This document shows positions 1-7,885 of a stretch of DNA of 9,280 nucleotides, in pieces. The notes under the pieces are model-generated. The model worked only from the letters and a program-made list of their open reading frames with translations, had not been told where the DNA came from and ran no database searches. Source of the stretch: Bacteroidales bacterium (GTDB taxonomy: Bacteria; Bacteroidota; Bacteroidia; Bacteroidales; UBA10428); assembly GCA_016935595.1 (NCBI GenBank), contig JAFGQQ010000286.1:1-9280 (forward strand). Direction: 5' to 3'. The position numbers were made by a program, and so were the translations under genes. The first letter of the stretch is position 1, and each line of letters opens with the position of its first letter.

Positions 1-1
1 C

Positions 2-3000
2 TCAGTTATATCGCAAAATAATATTTTATTTGAGCATTATAGTATTGATGAAGGACTTTCTCAGAGCACAATAAATTATATATTTCAGGATAGTGAAGGC
101 TTAATTTGGTTAGCCACCTATGATGGACTAAATAAATTTGATGGTTATACTTTTACCATTTTCAGAAACGATCCTGACAATAAAAACACTGTGTCGCAGA
201 ATTACTTAATTTGTATAGAAGAAGATGCACATGGAAATATCTGGATCGGAACATTTAATAAAGGAGTTGATATTTATAATAAATCAAAAAACGAATTTAT
301 AAATTTCCAATACAATAAAAATAATCCAAATTCTATAAGTAATAACCAGATTAAACGTATTTTCAGGGATAGCAAAGATAATATGTGGATTGCCACAAAT
401 GAGAATGGGCTTAACAAATTTGTTGAATACAATAAGCGTTTTATCAGGTTCCTTCATGACAAAAATAACCCAAATAGTATTCCTTTTCCTGAAGTTTTTT
501 CAATTTGTGAAGATTCATCCGGAAATATACTTGTTGGAATGAGCGGAGCAGTATATTCTGAAATTGATCCTTTAACAAATATTGTAGTAAATAAACAATA
601 CACCTCTTATAATATAGAAGGCAAATCGCAAAATACAGGAAACATTGTATTTATTGACAGCAAGAATAAATTGTGGATTGGAACTGAAGGCTATGGACTT
701 TTCAGACAAATGGATAATCCAAATGAGTTTAGACGATATTCTGATGAGAATGAAAATGAAATTACTAATAATATTATAACTAGTTTTCTGGAAGATAATA
801 AATCAAATATTTGGATAGGGACTAATGGTGGAGGTGTTAATATATATAACAGGAAAGAGGATAAGTTTTACTATTACAAATACGATGCAAACAGCAGTAA
901 AAGCCTGAGCTCAAATGCAATATATTCTATTGTTCAGGATCAGGGCGGATCGGTATGGGTAGGAACATTTGGCGCAGGTTTAAATATTTACAATCAATAT
1001 AAACTTAAATTCACGCATTATAATCATAATCCTTTGGACCCTAATAGTCTTAGCTATAAATCAGTTATGGATATTTTTCAGGATAAAAAGGATAATATCT
1101 GGATAGCTACTGATGGTGGCGGTTTTGATTTATTTCGTAAAGATGAAAATTTGTTTGTTCATCATAAGCATGACCCAAATGACCCAAGGAGCAATCCCTC
1201 GGGTGTAATTATATGTATATATGAAGATAAACAAGAGAATTTTTGGTTGGGAACTTATGCCAGGGGATTATTATTATACGATCGTAATAATGGCCGATAT
1301 ACTCAATTTCTGCCAAATGTGAATAATCCAGAAAGTATTGGACATTTAAATGTATGGGCAATCACAGAGGATTCATATAATAATTTATGGGTGGGATTAA
1401 TGGGTGGAAGCTTAGATTTATATGACAGGGAATCAAAAACTTTTAAACATTATGTATACGATGTAAATGACCCAAATAAATTAAGTAATCCTAATATTAA
1501 GACTTTATTTGAAGATAGCAGGAAGTATTTTTGGGTTGGTACTGAAGGAGGAGGTTTACATAAATACTTAAGAGAAAAAGATTGCTTTAAACGATATATG
1601 TTTGATGAAACAAATAAAAGCAGCCTTAGTAATAATGATGTAAGGAGAATATTTGAGGATTCAAAAAATAATTTATGGATTGGAACAGCCGGAGGATTAA
1701 ATCTATTTAATTATGAAACCGAGAATTTTATTATATATACAGAAAAGGATGGATTACCTAGTAATGTGGTGAATGATATTCTGGAAGATGATAATGGTTA
1801 TTTATGGATGAGTACTAATAATGGAATTACTAAATTTGATCCTGTTAATAAAGAATTCAGAAATTATGGTGTAGGAGATGGTTTGCAAGGGAGGGAATAC
1901 AATTATACCAGTTCGTTAAAATCGAAAGAAGGAGATATGTATTTTGGTGGAATTAATGGTTTTAATGTTTTTAATCCAAACCATATTAAAGATAATCCAT
2001 ATAAACCTCCTGTAATATTAACTGATTTCAAGATTTTTAATGAATCATATCAAACAATTTCAAGGAAGGTTAAGGATTCTCTGATAAGCGAGTCTATATC
2101 AACGGTTAAAGAAATAAAATTAAATTATAAACAAAATGTAATATCGTTTGAGTTTGCAGCCCTCGACTTTGCTAGTCCTGAGAAGAATAAATATAAATAT
2201 ATGCTGGTTGGATTTGATCAGGACTGGATTGAAACCGACGCATCAAAACGGTTTGCCAGTTATACAAATCTTGAAGGGGGTGAATATTATTTTAAGGTAA
2301 TTGCATCAAATAATGATGGCGTTTGGAACGAAAATGGTGTAAATGTAAAAATAATTGTAAATCCACCTTATTGGAAAACATGGTGGTTTAGAATATCTCT
2401 TTCTTTAATTGTTATTCTAATTGTTATTTTTGGGATACGATACCGGATAAAAGCTTTAAAAGAAGAAAAATTATTGTTGGAACAAAAAATTCATGATGCA
2501 ATTGCTGAAATAGAAGATAAAAAACAGGAATTGGAGGAACAAAACAAACAACTTCTTTTGAAAAAAGAAGAAGATGAAATCAGAAACTGGGCTTCAAAGG
2601 GCGTTGCAATGTTTAGTGATATTCTAAGACAAAATAATGATAGCATTGATAAAATGGCTAAGGCTGTTATACATGAACTGGTGAAATATACAAATATAAA
2701 TATTGGAGGTTTTTGGATAAAAAACAAGGATAATGAAGGAAATACTATTCTTGAATTAAAAGGTATTTCTGGCTTTTCTGATGGAAAATTTGAGAAGAGG
2801 ATGGTTTATGAACGAGAAGAGCTTGTTGGCGCATGTGCTTTTGATAGAAAGACTATGTATATCACTGAAATTCCTGATAATTACATTAAAATTGAATCAG
2901 GGCTCGGATTCGTTAAAGCTAAATGTCTTTTATTATTACCTCTGATATATAATGAGCATTTATATGGAGTGATAGAATTAGCCTCAACTCGTTCTTTACC

Positions 3001-3334
3001 CCAATATACAATTCAATTTATTGAAGAACTAAGTGAAAAGATTGCTTCTTCAATCAATACTATCCAAATTAATGAGCGGACATCATTACTTCTGCAACAA
3101 ACAGAACTTCAGTCAAATGAATTGCAATCAAGCGAAGAAGAACTCCGTCAAAATCTTGAGGAAATGCAGGCAACCCAAGAACAGACTGCTAAACGCGAAG
3201 AATTTTTATTGCAGGAAATTGAAAACTTAAAAGTAGCTTTAAAGGGGTCAAAAAAATCTCATTCATCTCAAATAATTCAGAAACAGGAAAATATTTCAGC
3301 TATTAAACCTTCAGCAAGAAAAAGGAAAAAGTAA
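2..3334 (+). CDS. Two-component-regulator propeller sensor with Y_Y_Y, one TM helix, GAF domain and coiled coils (5' partial)
   Basis: The reading frame is open from base 2 to the TAA ending at 3334 (1110 residues visible) with no ATG near the left edge. The true start is therefore outside the window, and the in-frame GTG at 191 is internal: the first propeller blade (GLSQSTINYIFQDSEG, IWLATYDGLNKF) is encoded upstream of it. About 14 blades with the Reg_prop pattern (I-x-ED-x-x-x-x-WIGT-x-x-GG-L) run to about base 1980, which fits two seven-bladed propellers. A Y_Y_Y domain follows (visible residues about 729-787), then one TM helix (about 794-816), a coiled coil (about 817-857), a GAF-like domain (about 860-1022), a second coiled coil (about 1024-1080) and a lysine/arginine-rich tail. 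The propellers should be periplasmic and the GAF part cytoplasmic. Relatives usually end in a histidine kinase, often with an AraC-type output; neither is present. The ligand and output are unknown. The gene is convergent with the hydrogenase operon, so a functional link is not implied. Confidence 0.9.
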   Translation, partial: SVISQNNILFEHYSIDEGLSQSTINYIFQDSEGLIWLATYDGLNKFDGYTFTIFRNDPDNKNTVSQNYLICIEEDAHGNIWIGTFNKGVDIYNKSKNEFINFQYNKNNPNSISNNQIKRIFRDSKDNMWIATNENGLNKFVEYNKRFIRFLHDKNNPNSIPFPEVFSICEDSSGNILVGMSGAVYSEIDPLTNIVVNKQYTSYNIEGKSQNTGNIVFIDSKNKLWIGTEGYGLFRQMDNPNEFRRYSDENENEITNNIITSFLEDNKSNIWIGTNGGGVNIYNRKEDKFYYYKYDANSSKSLSSNAIYSIVQDQGGSVWVGTFGAGLNIYNQYKLKFTHYNHNPLDPNSLSYKSVMDIFQDKKDNIWIATDGGGFDLFRKDENLFVHHKHDPNDPRSNPSGVIICIYEDKQENFWLGTYARGLLLYDRNNGRYTQFLPNVNNPESIGHLNVWAITEDSYNNLWVGLMGGSLDLYDRESKTFKHYVYDVNDPNKLSNPNIKTLFEDSRKYFWVGTEGGGLHKYLREKDCFKRYMFDETNKSSLSNNDVRRIFEDSKNNLWIGTAGGLNLFNYETENFIIYTEKDGLPSNVVNDILEDDNGYLWMSTNNGITKFDPVNKEFRNYGVGDGLQGREYNYTSSLKSKEGDMYFGGINGFNVFNPNHIKDNPYKPPVILTDFKIFNESYQTISRKVKDSLISESISTVKEIKLNYKQNVISFEFAALDFASPEKNKYKYMLVGFDQDWIETDASKRFASYTNLEGGEYYFKVIASNNDGVWNENGVNVKIIVNPPYWKTWWFRISLSLIVILIVIFGIRYRIKALKEEKLLLEQKIHDAIAEIEDKKQELEEQNKQLLLKKEEDEIRNWASKGVAMFSDILRQNNDSIDKMAKAVIHELVKYTNINIGGFWIKNKDNEGNTILELKGISGFSDGKFEKRMVYEREELVGACAFDRKTMYITEIPDNYIKIESGLGFVKAKCLLLLPLIYNEHLYGVIELASTRSLPQYTIQFIEELSEKIASSINTIQINERTSLLLQQTELQSNELQSSEEELRQNLEEMQATQEQTAKREEFLLQEIENLKVALKGSKKSHSSQIIQKQENISAIKPSARKRKK

Positions 3335-3416
3335 TATTGTAAATTATATTATAATTAATCAACCTGAAATAAATAGAAGAACTAATTTGTGAGGTTCAAA
3401 TTTCAAGAATATATTG

Positions 3417-3447
3417 AATTCGACCCGATATAAATCGGAAACGAATT
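3417..3447. terminator. Interrupted inverted repeat between convergent genes; possible bidirectional terminator
   Basis: Arms AATTCG (3417-3422) and CGAATT (3442-3447) enclose a second stem, CCGAT (3425-3429) and ATCGG (3434-3438), with an ATAA loop. The two stems are separated by small internal bulges, giving 11 base pairs in all. It lies about 80 bases after the sensor stop codon and about 110 bases after the hydC stop codon, so it could fold in either transcript. There is no U-tract directly after it on either strand, so it is not a textbook intrinsic terminator. The rest of 3335-3559 shows no gene. Confidence 0.35.
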
Positions 3448-3559
3448 AACAACTAAATATTATTTTTAACTATAGCTAATTGTTTTATAATGTAAGGTTA
3501 CGATCAGATTATCTATATATGAATTGCAAAAATGTATACTTTGGAGTTTTAAATACTGG

Positions 3560-4048
3560 TTAACTGTTTTTATATTCTTCAATTATTTCCTTTACACCAT
3601 CTGGAGCCACACGACCGTAAACTTTTTCACCAACCATCACAACAGGGGCTAATCCACAAGCGCCAACACATCGCAAGCAACTTAATGAAAAGTTTCCGTC
3701 CTCGGTTGTTTCCCCAACCTCAATTTTTAACTGCCTTTTAAATTCAGATAATACCTTTTCTGCGCCCCTGACATAGCAGGCTGTGCCAGTACAAATCGAA
3801 ATAGGGTGTTTCCCTTTAGGCACCATAGTAAAAAAAGAATAAAAAGTAACAACCCCGTATACTTTCGCAACAGAAACATTCAGTTCTTTAGCCACAACTT
3901 CCTGGATTTCAGCAGGAAGATACCCGAATGTGTTCTGGGTTTTATGCAATACGTTTATAAGCTCGCCCCCATCGTTATTAAATGATGCGCATATTTCTTT
4001 TATTTTGTTTACCTGTGATTGTTTTAACTCTAATTTTACACTTGACAT
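3560..4048 (-). CDS. hydC: NAD(H)-linked [FeFe] hydrogenase subunit HydC (NuoE/HndA-like, [2Fe-2S] thioredoxin fold)
   Basis: The protein has 162 residues, a normal length for the NuoE (24 kDa subunit) family. An N-terminal helical part (LINVLHKTQNTFGYLP) is followed by a thioredoxin-like domain with the four expected [2Fe-2S] ligands: C86 and C91 (CTGTAC, C-x4-C) and C127 and C131 (CVGAC, C-x3-C). The flanking motifs VYGVVTFYSFF and CGLAPVVMV are typical of the family. In HydABC and HndABCD hydrogenases this small subunit docks on the flavin subunit and is required for activity with NAD(H). It is cytoplasmic. It is the last gene of the operon, 63 bases after hydA, a wider gap than between the other genes; no TAnnTTTG promoter is visible in that gap, so co-transcription is likely. 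NuoE of respiratory complex I is an alternative by family alone, but the adjoining hydA decides for a hydrogenase. Confidence 0.93.
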   Translation of the reverse strand: MSSVKLELKQSQVNKIKEICASFNNDGGELINVLHKTQNTFGYLPAEIQEVVAKELNVSVAKVYGVVTFYSFFTMVPKGKHPISICTGTACYVRGAEKVLSEFKRQLKIEVGETTEDGNFSLSCLRCVGACGLAPVVMVGEKVYGRVAPDGVKEIIEEYKNS

Positions 4049-4101
4049 ATTATGTATTTTTTATGTTTTTAAAATTTATATTACACTACATATTCTATCA
4101 A

Positions 4102-4130
4102 TTATACTTAATTATTGCTGAATAGTATAA
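4102..4130. repeat. Small inverted repeat straddling the hydA stop codon
   Basis: TTATACT (4102-4108) and AGTATAA (4124-4130) form a 7-base-pair stem with a 15-base loop that contains the end of hydA. The stem is A/T-rich and may be chance, but its place at the widest gap of the operon would suit an RNA processing or stability element between hydA and hydC. Confidence 0.25.
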
Positions 4131-5884
4131 CGTTCACTTTTATCGAAATAATGAGTATGAAGTAGTTTGTGGGATAATTCTCCACACGGTTTTTTTAAGT
4201 ATTCTTCATATAGTGTTTTAATATATGGGTTTTCATGCGATTTTCTAATAGGTTTTCCTTTGTCTTCTTCATATATGGCGCGCGACCTTGCTTTAATTAT
4301 TTCAGCATCCCCATGATGTAAAGGTTGTCCTCCGCCTCCTATACAACCACCCGGACAAGCCATTATTTCAATGGCATGGAATTTTGATTTTCCGGTTTGA
4401 ATATCTTCTAATAATTTTCTTGCATTTCCTAAACCATGCGCAATTCCAATATTTATTTCAAGTCCGTTAAAGTCAATTTTTGCCTGACGTATTCCCTCTA
4501 AACCTCGTAATTCTTCAAAATCGATTTTTGGTAAAGTCTTGCCGGTATATACTTCGTAAGCTGTTCTTGTAGCAGCTTCTATTACACCACCGGTTACACC
4601 AAATATCACACCTGCGCCGGTTGATTCGCCGAGTGGATGGTCAAAATCTTCATCAGGTAGCGAGTTAAAGTCAATATTCATTTGCTTGATTAAACTTGCT
4701 AGTTCGCGGGTCGAAATGGAATAATTAACATCCGGATCCCCATTAACCCTAAATTCGTCGCGTTGACATTCATATTTTTTTGCCAGGCAAGGCATAATAG
4801 AGACTACTATTAAATCTTCCCGTTTAATGCCTATTTTATCGGCAAAATAATTTTTTGCAATAGCACCGAACATTTGTTGGGGCGATTTAGCTGTTGACGG
4901 TATTTCTTTTAATTCAGGGAATTGATGTTCGAAAAAATTTACCCATGCAGGGCAACATGAAGTTAATATGGGAAGTTTTATGTTGTTGTCTCCATTTAGA
5001 TGACGGGTAAGCCTGTCAAGCAATTCGGTGCCTTCTTCCATAATTGTCAGGTCAGCTGCGAAATCAGTATCAAAAACATAATTAAATCCAAGTCTTCTTA
5101 ATGCCGCTGCCATTTTACCCGTAACCAAAGTACCTGGTTTTAATCCAAATTCTTCACCGAGGGCAGCCCTTACTGCAGGAGCTGTCTGTACAACAACTGT
5201 TTTTGCAGGATCGGCTAATGCCCGTATAATTTTATTAGTATGGTCTACTTCGGTTAAAGCACCGGTTGGACAAACTGCAACACATTGTCCGCAATAGGTA
5301 CAGGGAGAGTGTTCGAGGTTCATTTCAAAAGCCGGTGCAACTACTGCTTCAAACCCCCTGTTTATAGCCGAAAGTGCACCAACAGTTTGTACCTCGTTAC
5401 ACATGGTTTCGCATCGGCGGCACATAATACATTTATCCATTTCACGTATAATAGAAGGAGATGTATCTTTACGGTATGTTGATTGCTGGCCTTTATAATG
5501 AATTTCACGGATTCCAAAATCCTGGGCAAGGGCCTGGAGTTCACATTTTCCGTTTTTGGCACATACGAGGCAGTCAAACGGATGGTCTGACAGAATAAGC
5601 TCTAATACTGTTTTTCTGGCATTTAAAACACGGACGGTATTTGAATGCACAACCATTCCATTTATGCATTCTGTGGCACATGAAGGGGCAAGGTTTCTTC
5701 TCCCTTCAACTTCAACAACACAAATACGGCAACCTCCCGGCTTATTTTCAATATTTAAATCATCCAATTTTAAATAACACAAAGTAGGAATATGGATACC
5801 ATTTTCATGAGCAGCCTGCAAAATGGTTTTTCCTTTTTCTACTTCAATTATTTTATTGTCTATGGTTATTTTTATTTTTTCCAT
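4112..5884 (-). CDS. hydA: [FeFe] hydrogenase catalytic subunit HydA (NADH-dependent, HndD-like)
   Basis: This 590-residue cytoplasmic enzyme interconverts 2 H+ + 2 e- and H2. From the N-terminus it shows a plant-type [2Fe-2S] domain (C36, C52, C55, C69), a His-Cys3 [4Fe-4S] site as in NuoG (H101, C105, C108, C114), and two ferredoxin-type [4Fe-4S] motifs (C152/155/158/162 and C195/198/201/205). The H-cluster domain has all three signatures: TSCCPAW (308-314), MPCLAKKYE (364-372) and EIMACPGGCIGGGGQP (506-521). C311, C366, C510 and C514 are the expected H-cluster ligands and C310 the proton-relay cysteine. These sit at a constant offset of 11 from the clostridial CpI numbers (C300, C355, C499, C503), from memory of that enzyme. 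The C-terminus has the small-subunit-like helix (NPYIKTLYEEYLKKP). The extra C-terminal [2Fe-2S] domain of Thermotoga HydA is absent, so the shape matches HndD. The ATG is 20 bases after hydB; a purine-rich GAAGAA lies upstream. Neighbouring HydB and HydC indicate the trimeric, possibly bifurcating type. Confidence 0.97.
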   Translation of the reverse strand: MEKIKITIDNKIIEVEKGKTILQAAHENGIHIPTLCYLKLDDLNIENKPGGCRICVVEVEGRRNLAPSCATECINGMVVHSNTVRVLNARKTVLELILSDHPFDCLVCAKNGKCELQALAQDFGIREIHYKGQQSTYRKDTSPSIIREMDKCIMCRRCETMCNEVQTVGALSAINRGFEAVVAPAFEMNLEHSPCTYCGQCVAVCPTGALTEVDHTNKIIRALADPAKTVVVQTAPAVRAALGEEFGLKPGTLVTGKMAAALRRLGFNYVFDTDFAADLTIMEEGTELLDRLTRHLNGDNNIKLPILTSCCPAWVNFFEHQFPELKEIPSTAKSPQQMFGAIAKNYFADKIGIKREDLIVVSIMPCLAKKYECQRDEFRVNGDPDVNYSISTRELASLIKQMNIDFNSLPDEDFDHPLGESTGAGVIFGVTGGVIEAATRTAYEVYTGKTLPKIDFEELRGLEGIRQAKIDFNGLEINIGIAHGLGNARKLLEDIQTGKSKFHAIEIMACPGGCIGGGGQPLHHGDAEIIKARSRAIYEEDKGKPIRKSHENPYIKTLYEEYLKKPCGELSHKLLHTHYFDKSERYTIQQ

Positions 5885-5904
5885 TCTTAATATGTTTTCT
5901 TCAA

Positions 5905-7371
5905 TTAGGCAATATAAACAGCGTCAAATTTACATTTTTCAATACATGTTCCGCATTTTATGCATACAACAGTATCAATAACATGAACTTCTTTCCGTTC
6001 ACCTGAAATGGCGTTTACCGGGCAATTTCTCGCGCAAGCAGTACAACCAACGCAATTATCAGGATTAATAAAATATTGCATCAAATCTTTACAAACCCCC
6101 GCCGGGCATTTTTGCTCCCTTACATGTGCCAGGTATTCATCTTGAAAATTTGTAAGAGTTGAAAGCACAGGATTTGGAGAAGATTGGCCAAGTCCGCATA
6201 AAGATGTATCTTTAATAACATTTCCAAGATTGCGCAACAGGTCAAGGTCTTCTTCAGTTCCGTTTCCTTTACATATTTTTTCAAGAATTTCACTTAGCCT
6301 TTTGTTGCCAATTCTGCAAGGAGAACATTTTCCGCACGATTCTTCAACGGTAAAGTCAAGGTAGAATTTAGCAACAGCTACCATACAATCATCCTCATCC
6401 ATAACAATCATTCCGCCTGATCCCATCATTGAACCACTTTGAAGCAAATTGTCATAATCAATAGGTGTATCAAGGTGTTTTTCAGTAAGGCAGCCACCTG
6501 AAGGCCCGCCAGTTTGAACTGCTTTAAACTTTTTGTTATTTACAATTCCTCCCCCGATATCAAAAATTACTTCACGTAATGTTGTGCCCATAGGCACTTC
6601 AATTAACCCGACATTTTTAATTTTTCCGGCTAAAGCAAACACTTTTGTGCCTTTCGATTTTTCGGTTCCAATGCTGCTGAACCAATCAGCTCCTTTTAGG
6701 ATAATTGCAGGTATGTTAGCAAATGTTTCTACATTATTTACAGTTGTAGGTTTTTTCAAATAACCTTCATCGGAAGGAAATGGGGGCTTAAAAGTTGGTT
6801 CGCCACGAAGCCCTTCCATTGAGTGTATGAGGGCAGTTTCTTCCCCGCAAACAAAAGCGCCGGCACCATATCTTAAATCAATTGTAAAATTAAAACCAGT
6901 GCCCATAATATTTGAACCGAGTAATCCATAATCCTGCGCCTGTTTAATAGCTATTTTTAAACGTTCAATAGCGAGAGGATATTCGGCCCGGATATATATT
7001 AACCCTTTAGAAGCGCCAATAGCATAACCATTAATGGCCATTGCTTCTAATACAGAATGAGGGTCGCCTTCGAGAATTGACCTGTCCATAAAAGCGCCTG
7101 GATCGCCTTCATCGGCATTACAAACTACATATTTCTGATCGGCTGTGTTTTTAGCAGCCAGTTCCCATTTTAGCCCTGATAAGAATCCTCCGCCGCCACG
7201 TCCGCGAAGCCCTGATTTTTTTATATTGTCTATAACTTCCTGTGGTGTCATTTCAGTTAAGACTTTTCCAAGAGCTGAATAAGCATCGTAAGCAATTGCT
7301 TCATCAATGTTTTCAGGATTAATAAATCCGCAATTACGCAATGCTATACGGATTTGTTTTTTTTCAGCCAT
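5905..7371 (-). CDS. hydB: NAD(H)-linked [FeFe] hydrogenase flavoprotein subunit HydB (NuoF/HndC-like)
   Basis: This 488-residue subunit binds FMN and NAD(H) and passes electrons between them and the Fe-S chain. Visible motifs are the glycine-rich nucleotide loop GLRGRGGGGFLSGLKWE (54-70), the FMN-site region NADEGDPGAFMDRSILEGDP (85-104), GAGAFVCGEETALI (169-182), and the ESCGKCSPCRIG site with C346, C349, C352 and the fourth ligand C392. A C-terminal extension absent from plain NuoF carries CPAGVC (422-427) and two ferredoxin-type [4Fe-4S] motifs (C440/443/446/450 and C470/473/476/480). This extension is typical of HydB/HndC of hydrogenases. It lacks the N-terminal thioredoxin-like [2Fe-2S] domain fused in Thermotoga HydB; the small gene 19 bases upstream supplies the corresponding domain as a separate protein. 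HydB is the presumed bifurcating subunit of this enzyme class. NAD versus NADP preference cannot be read with certainty. Confidence 0.96.
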   Translation of the reverse strand: MAEKKQIRIALRNCGFINPENIDEAIAYDAYSALGKVLTEMTPQEVIDNIKKSGLRGRGGGGFLSGLKWELAAKNTADQKYVVCNADEGDPGAFMDRSILEGDPHSVLEAMAINGYAIGASKGLIYIRAEYPLAIERLKIAIKQAQDYGLLGSNIMGTGFNFTIDLRYGAGAFVCGEETALIHSMEGLRGEPTFKPPFPSDEGYLKKPTTVNNVETFANIPAIILKGADWFSSIGTEKSKGTKVFALAGKIKNVGLIEVPMGTTLREVIFDIGGGIVNNKKFKAVQTGGPSGGCLTEKHLDTPIDYDNLLQSGSMMGSGGMIVMDEDDCMVAVAKFYLDFTVEESCGKCSPCRIGNKRLSEILEKICKGNGTEEDLDLLRNLGNVIKDTSLCGLGQSSPNPVLSTLTNFQDEYLAHVREQKCPAGVCKDLMQYFINPDNCVGCTACARNCPVNAISGERKEVHVIDTVVCIKCGTCIEKCKFDAVYIA

Positions 7372-7390
7372 AATACTAAAATTCTATGTT

Positions 7391-7783
7391 TTAATTAATT
7401 TTTTGAAAATTTATTTCAATTATTCCTTCAACTTCTTCTCCCGATTTAATGTATTTTTCAATAATATCATCGGCTTTTCTAAGTGTTACATCCCCGAAAA
7501 TAACCGGTTTTTTACCGGGTACTATTACTTCAATTGTAGGTTCGGCAAAACAATATCCCATATCTCCTACTTTAGTAATAACAGCATTAATATTTCTTTT
7601 TATTAATGCTTCTTTCATGAAGTCAAATACTTGTTTTGCGCCGGAAGCAATACCACTTGTTCCCATTCCAACCTTTATTTGTATAAGGTTAGCTTCATAG
7701 GAAGGATTAGAGCGCTGATCGATTTCTTTTTTATAAATATCTTTTAATTTTTTCAACGCTTCGTACGATTCAATTTTAGCCAT
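7391..7783 (-). CDS. HndB-like thioredoxin-fold subunit of the hydrogenase, cluster cysteines mostly missing
   Basis: This 130-residue protein is the first gene of the hydrogenase operon, 19 bases before hydB. The core (KVGMGTSGIASGAKQV, 37-52; DMGYCFAEPTIEVIVPGK, 74-91; PVIFGDVT, 93-100) matches the small (2Fe-2S) ferredoxin-domain proteins exemplified by HndB of Desulfovibrio and, more distantly, the N-terminal domain of Thermotoga HydB. In those, cysteines sit in GTCG-like and C-x3-C positions. Here the former is S43, the first residue of the C-x3-C pair is D74, and C78 is the only cysteine in the whole protein. A [2Fe-2S] cluster with normal ligands is therefore unlikely, and a structural or docking role in the complex is inferred. 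The conserved EPTIEV and PVIFG segments and intact frame argue for a working protein and not a pseudogene. No clear Shine-Dalgarno sequence precedes the ATG. It is presumably cytoplasmic. Confidence 0.82.
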   Translation of the reverse strand: MAKIESYEALKKLKDIYKKEIDQRSNPSYEANLIQIKVGMGTSGIASGAKQVFDFMKEALIKRNINAVITKVGDMGYCFAEPTIEVIVPGKKPVIFGDVTLRKADDIIEKYIKSGEEVEGIIEINFQKIN

Positions 7784-7851
7784 TATATTGTTGTATATTT
7801 AAAATGTTGTAAATCAATAAAATTAGTAATTATTTTAAATAAAGCACCCTG

Positions 7852-7859
7852 CAAAGATA
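7852..7859 (-). promoter_or_regulatory. Candidate Bacteroidota -7 element of the hydrogenase operon
   Basis: Read on the minus strand the bases are TATCTTTG followed by C, a full match to the TAnnTTTG element used by the primary sigma factor of Bacteroidota. It lies about 70 bases before the first ATG of the operon, so transcription would start near 7845 and leave a leader of about 60 bases. A clean -33 TTTG is not seen at the expected distance, a position filled by the 7870-7885 palindrome. This could mean a weak promoter or one that needs an activator. Confidence 0.5.
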
Positions 7860-7869
7860 AATAATTTAT

Positions 7870-7885
7870 TGTTATTATAATAACA
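7870..7885. promoter_or_regulatory. Operator candidate 1: perfect 16-base palindrome (TGTTA-N6-TAACA)
   Basis: The 16 bases TGTTATTATAATAACA equal their own reverse complement. The site starts 10 bases upstream of the TATCTTTG element, covering the place where the -33 element would be, so a bound protein would block or modulate polymerase. With one flanking base on each side it matches 11 of 14 fixed positions of the Rex-type operator TTGTTAA-N4-TTAACAA, as that consensus is known from clostridia. The TGTTA-N6-TAACA geometry is also like CRP/FNR-family sites. Confidence 0.6.

Noticed and set aside
191..193. GTG as the start codon of the propeller sensor
   Set aside because: The same frame is open to the left edge and already encodes a canonical first propeller blade upstream of 191, so this GTG is an internal valine codon.
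71..1980. Periodic similarity across the sensor gene, possible DNA repeat array or CRISPR-like structure
   Set aside because: The similarity is at protein level (propeller blades about 45-50 residues apart) and the bases differ between copies; it is explained by the coding sequence.
3560..7371. Fragment of a respiratory complex I (nuoE, nuoF, nuoG)
   Set aside because: The NuoG-like gene carries all three H-cluster motifs (TSCCPAW, MPCLAKKYE and the C-terminal CPGGC motif), HydB has the extra C-terminal ferredoxin domain, and no membrane subunits are present; it is a soluble hydrogenase.
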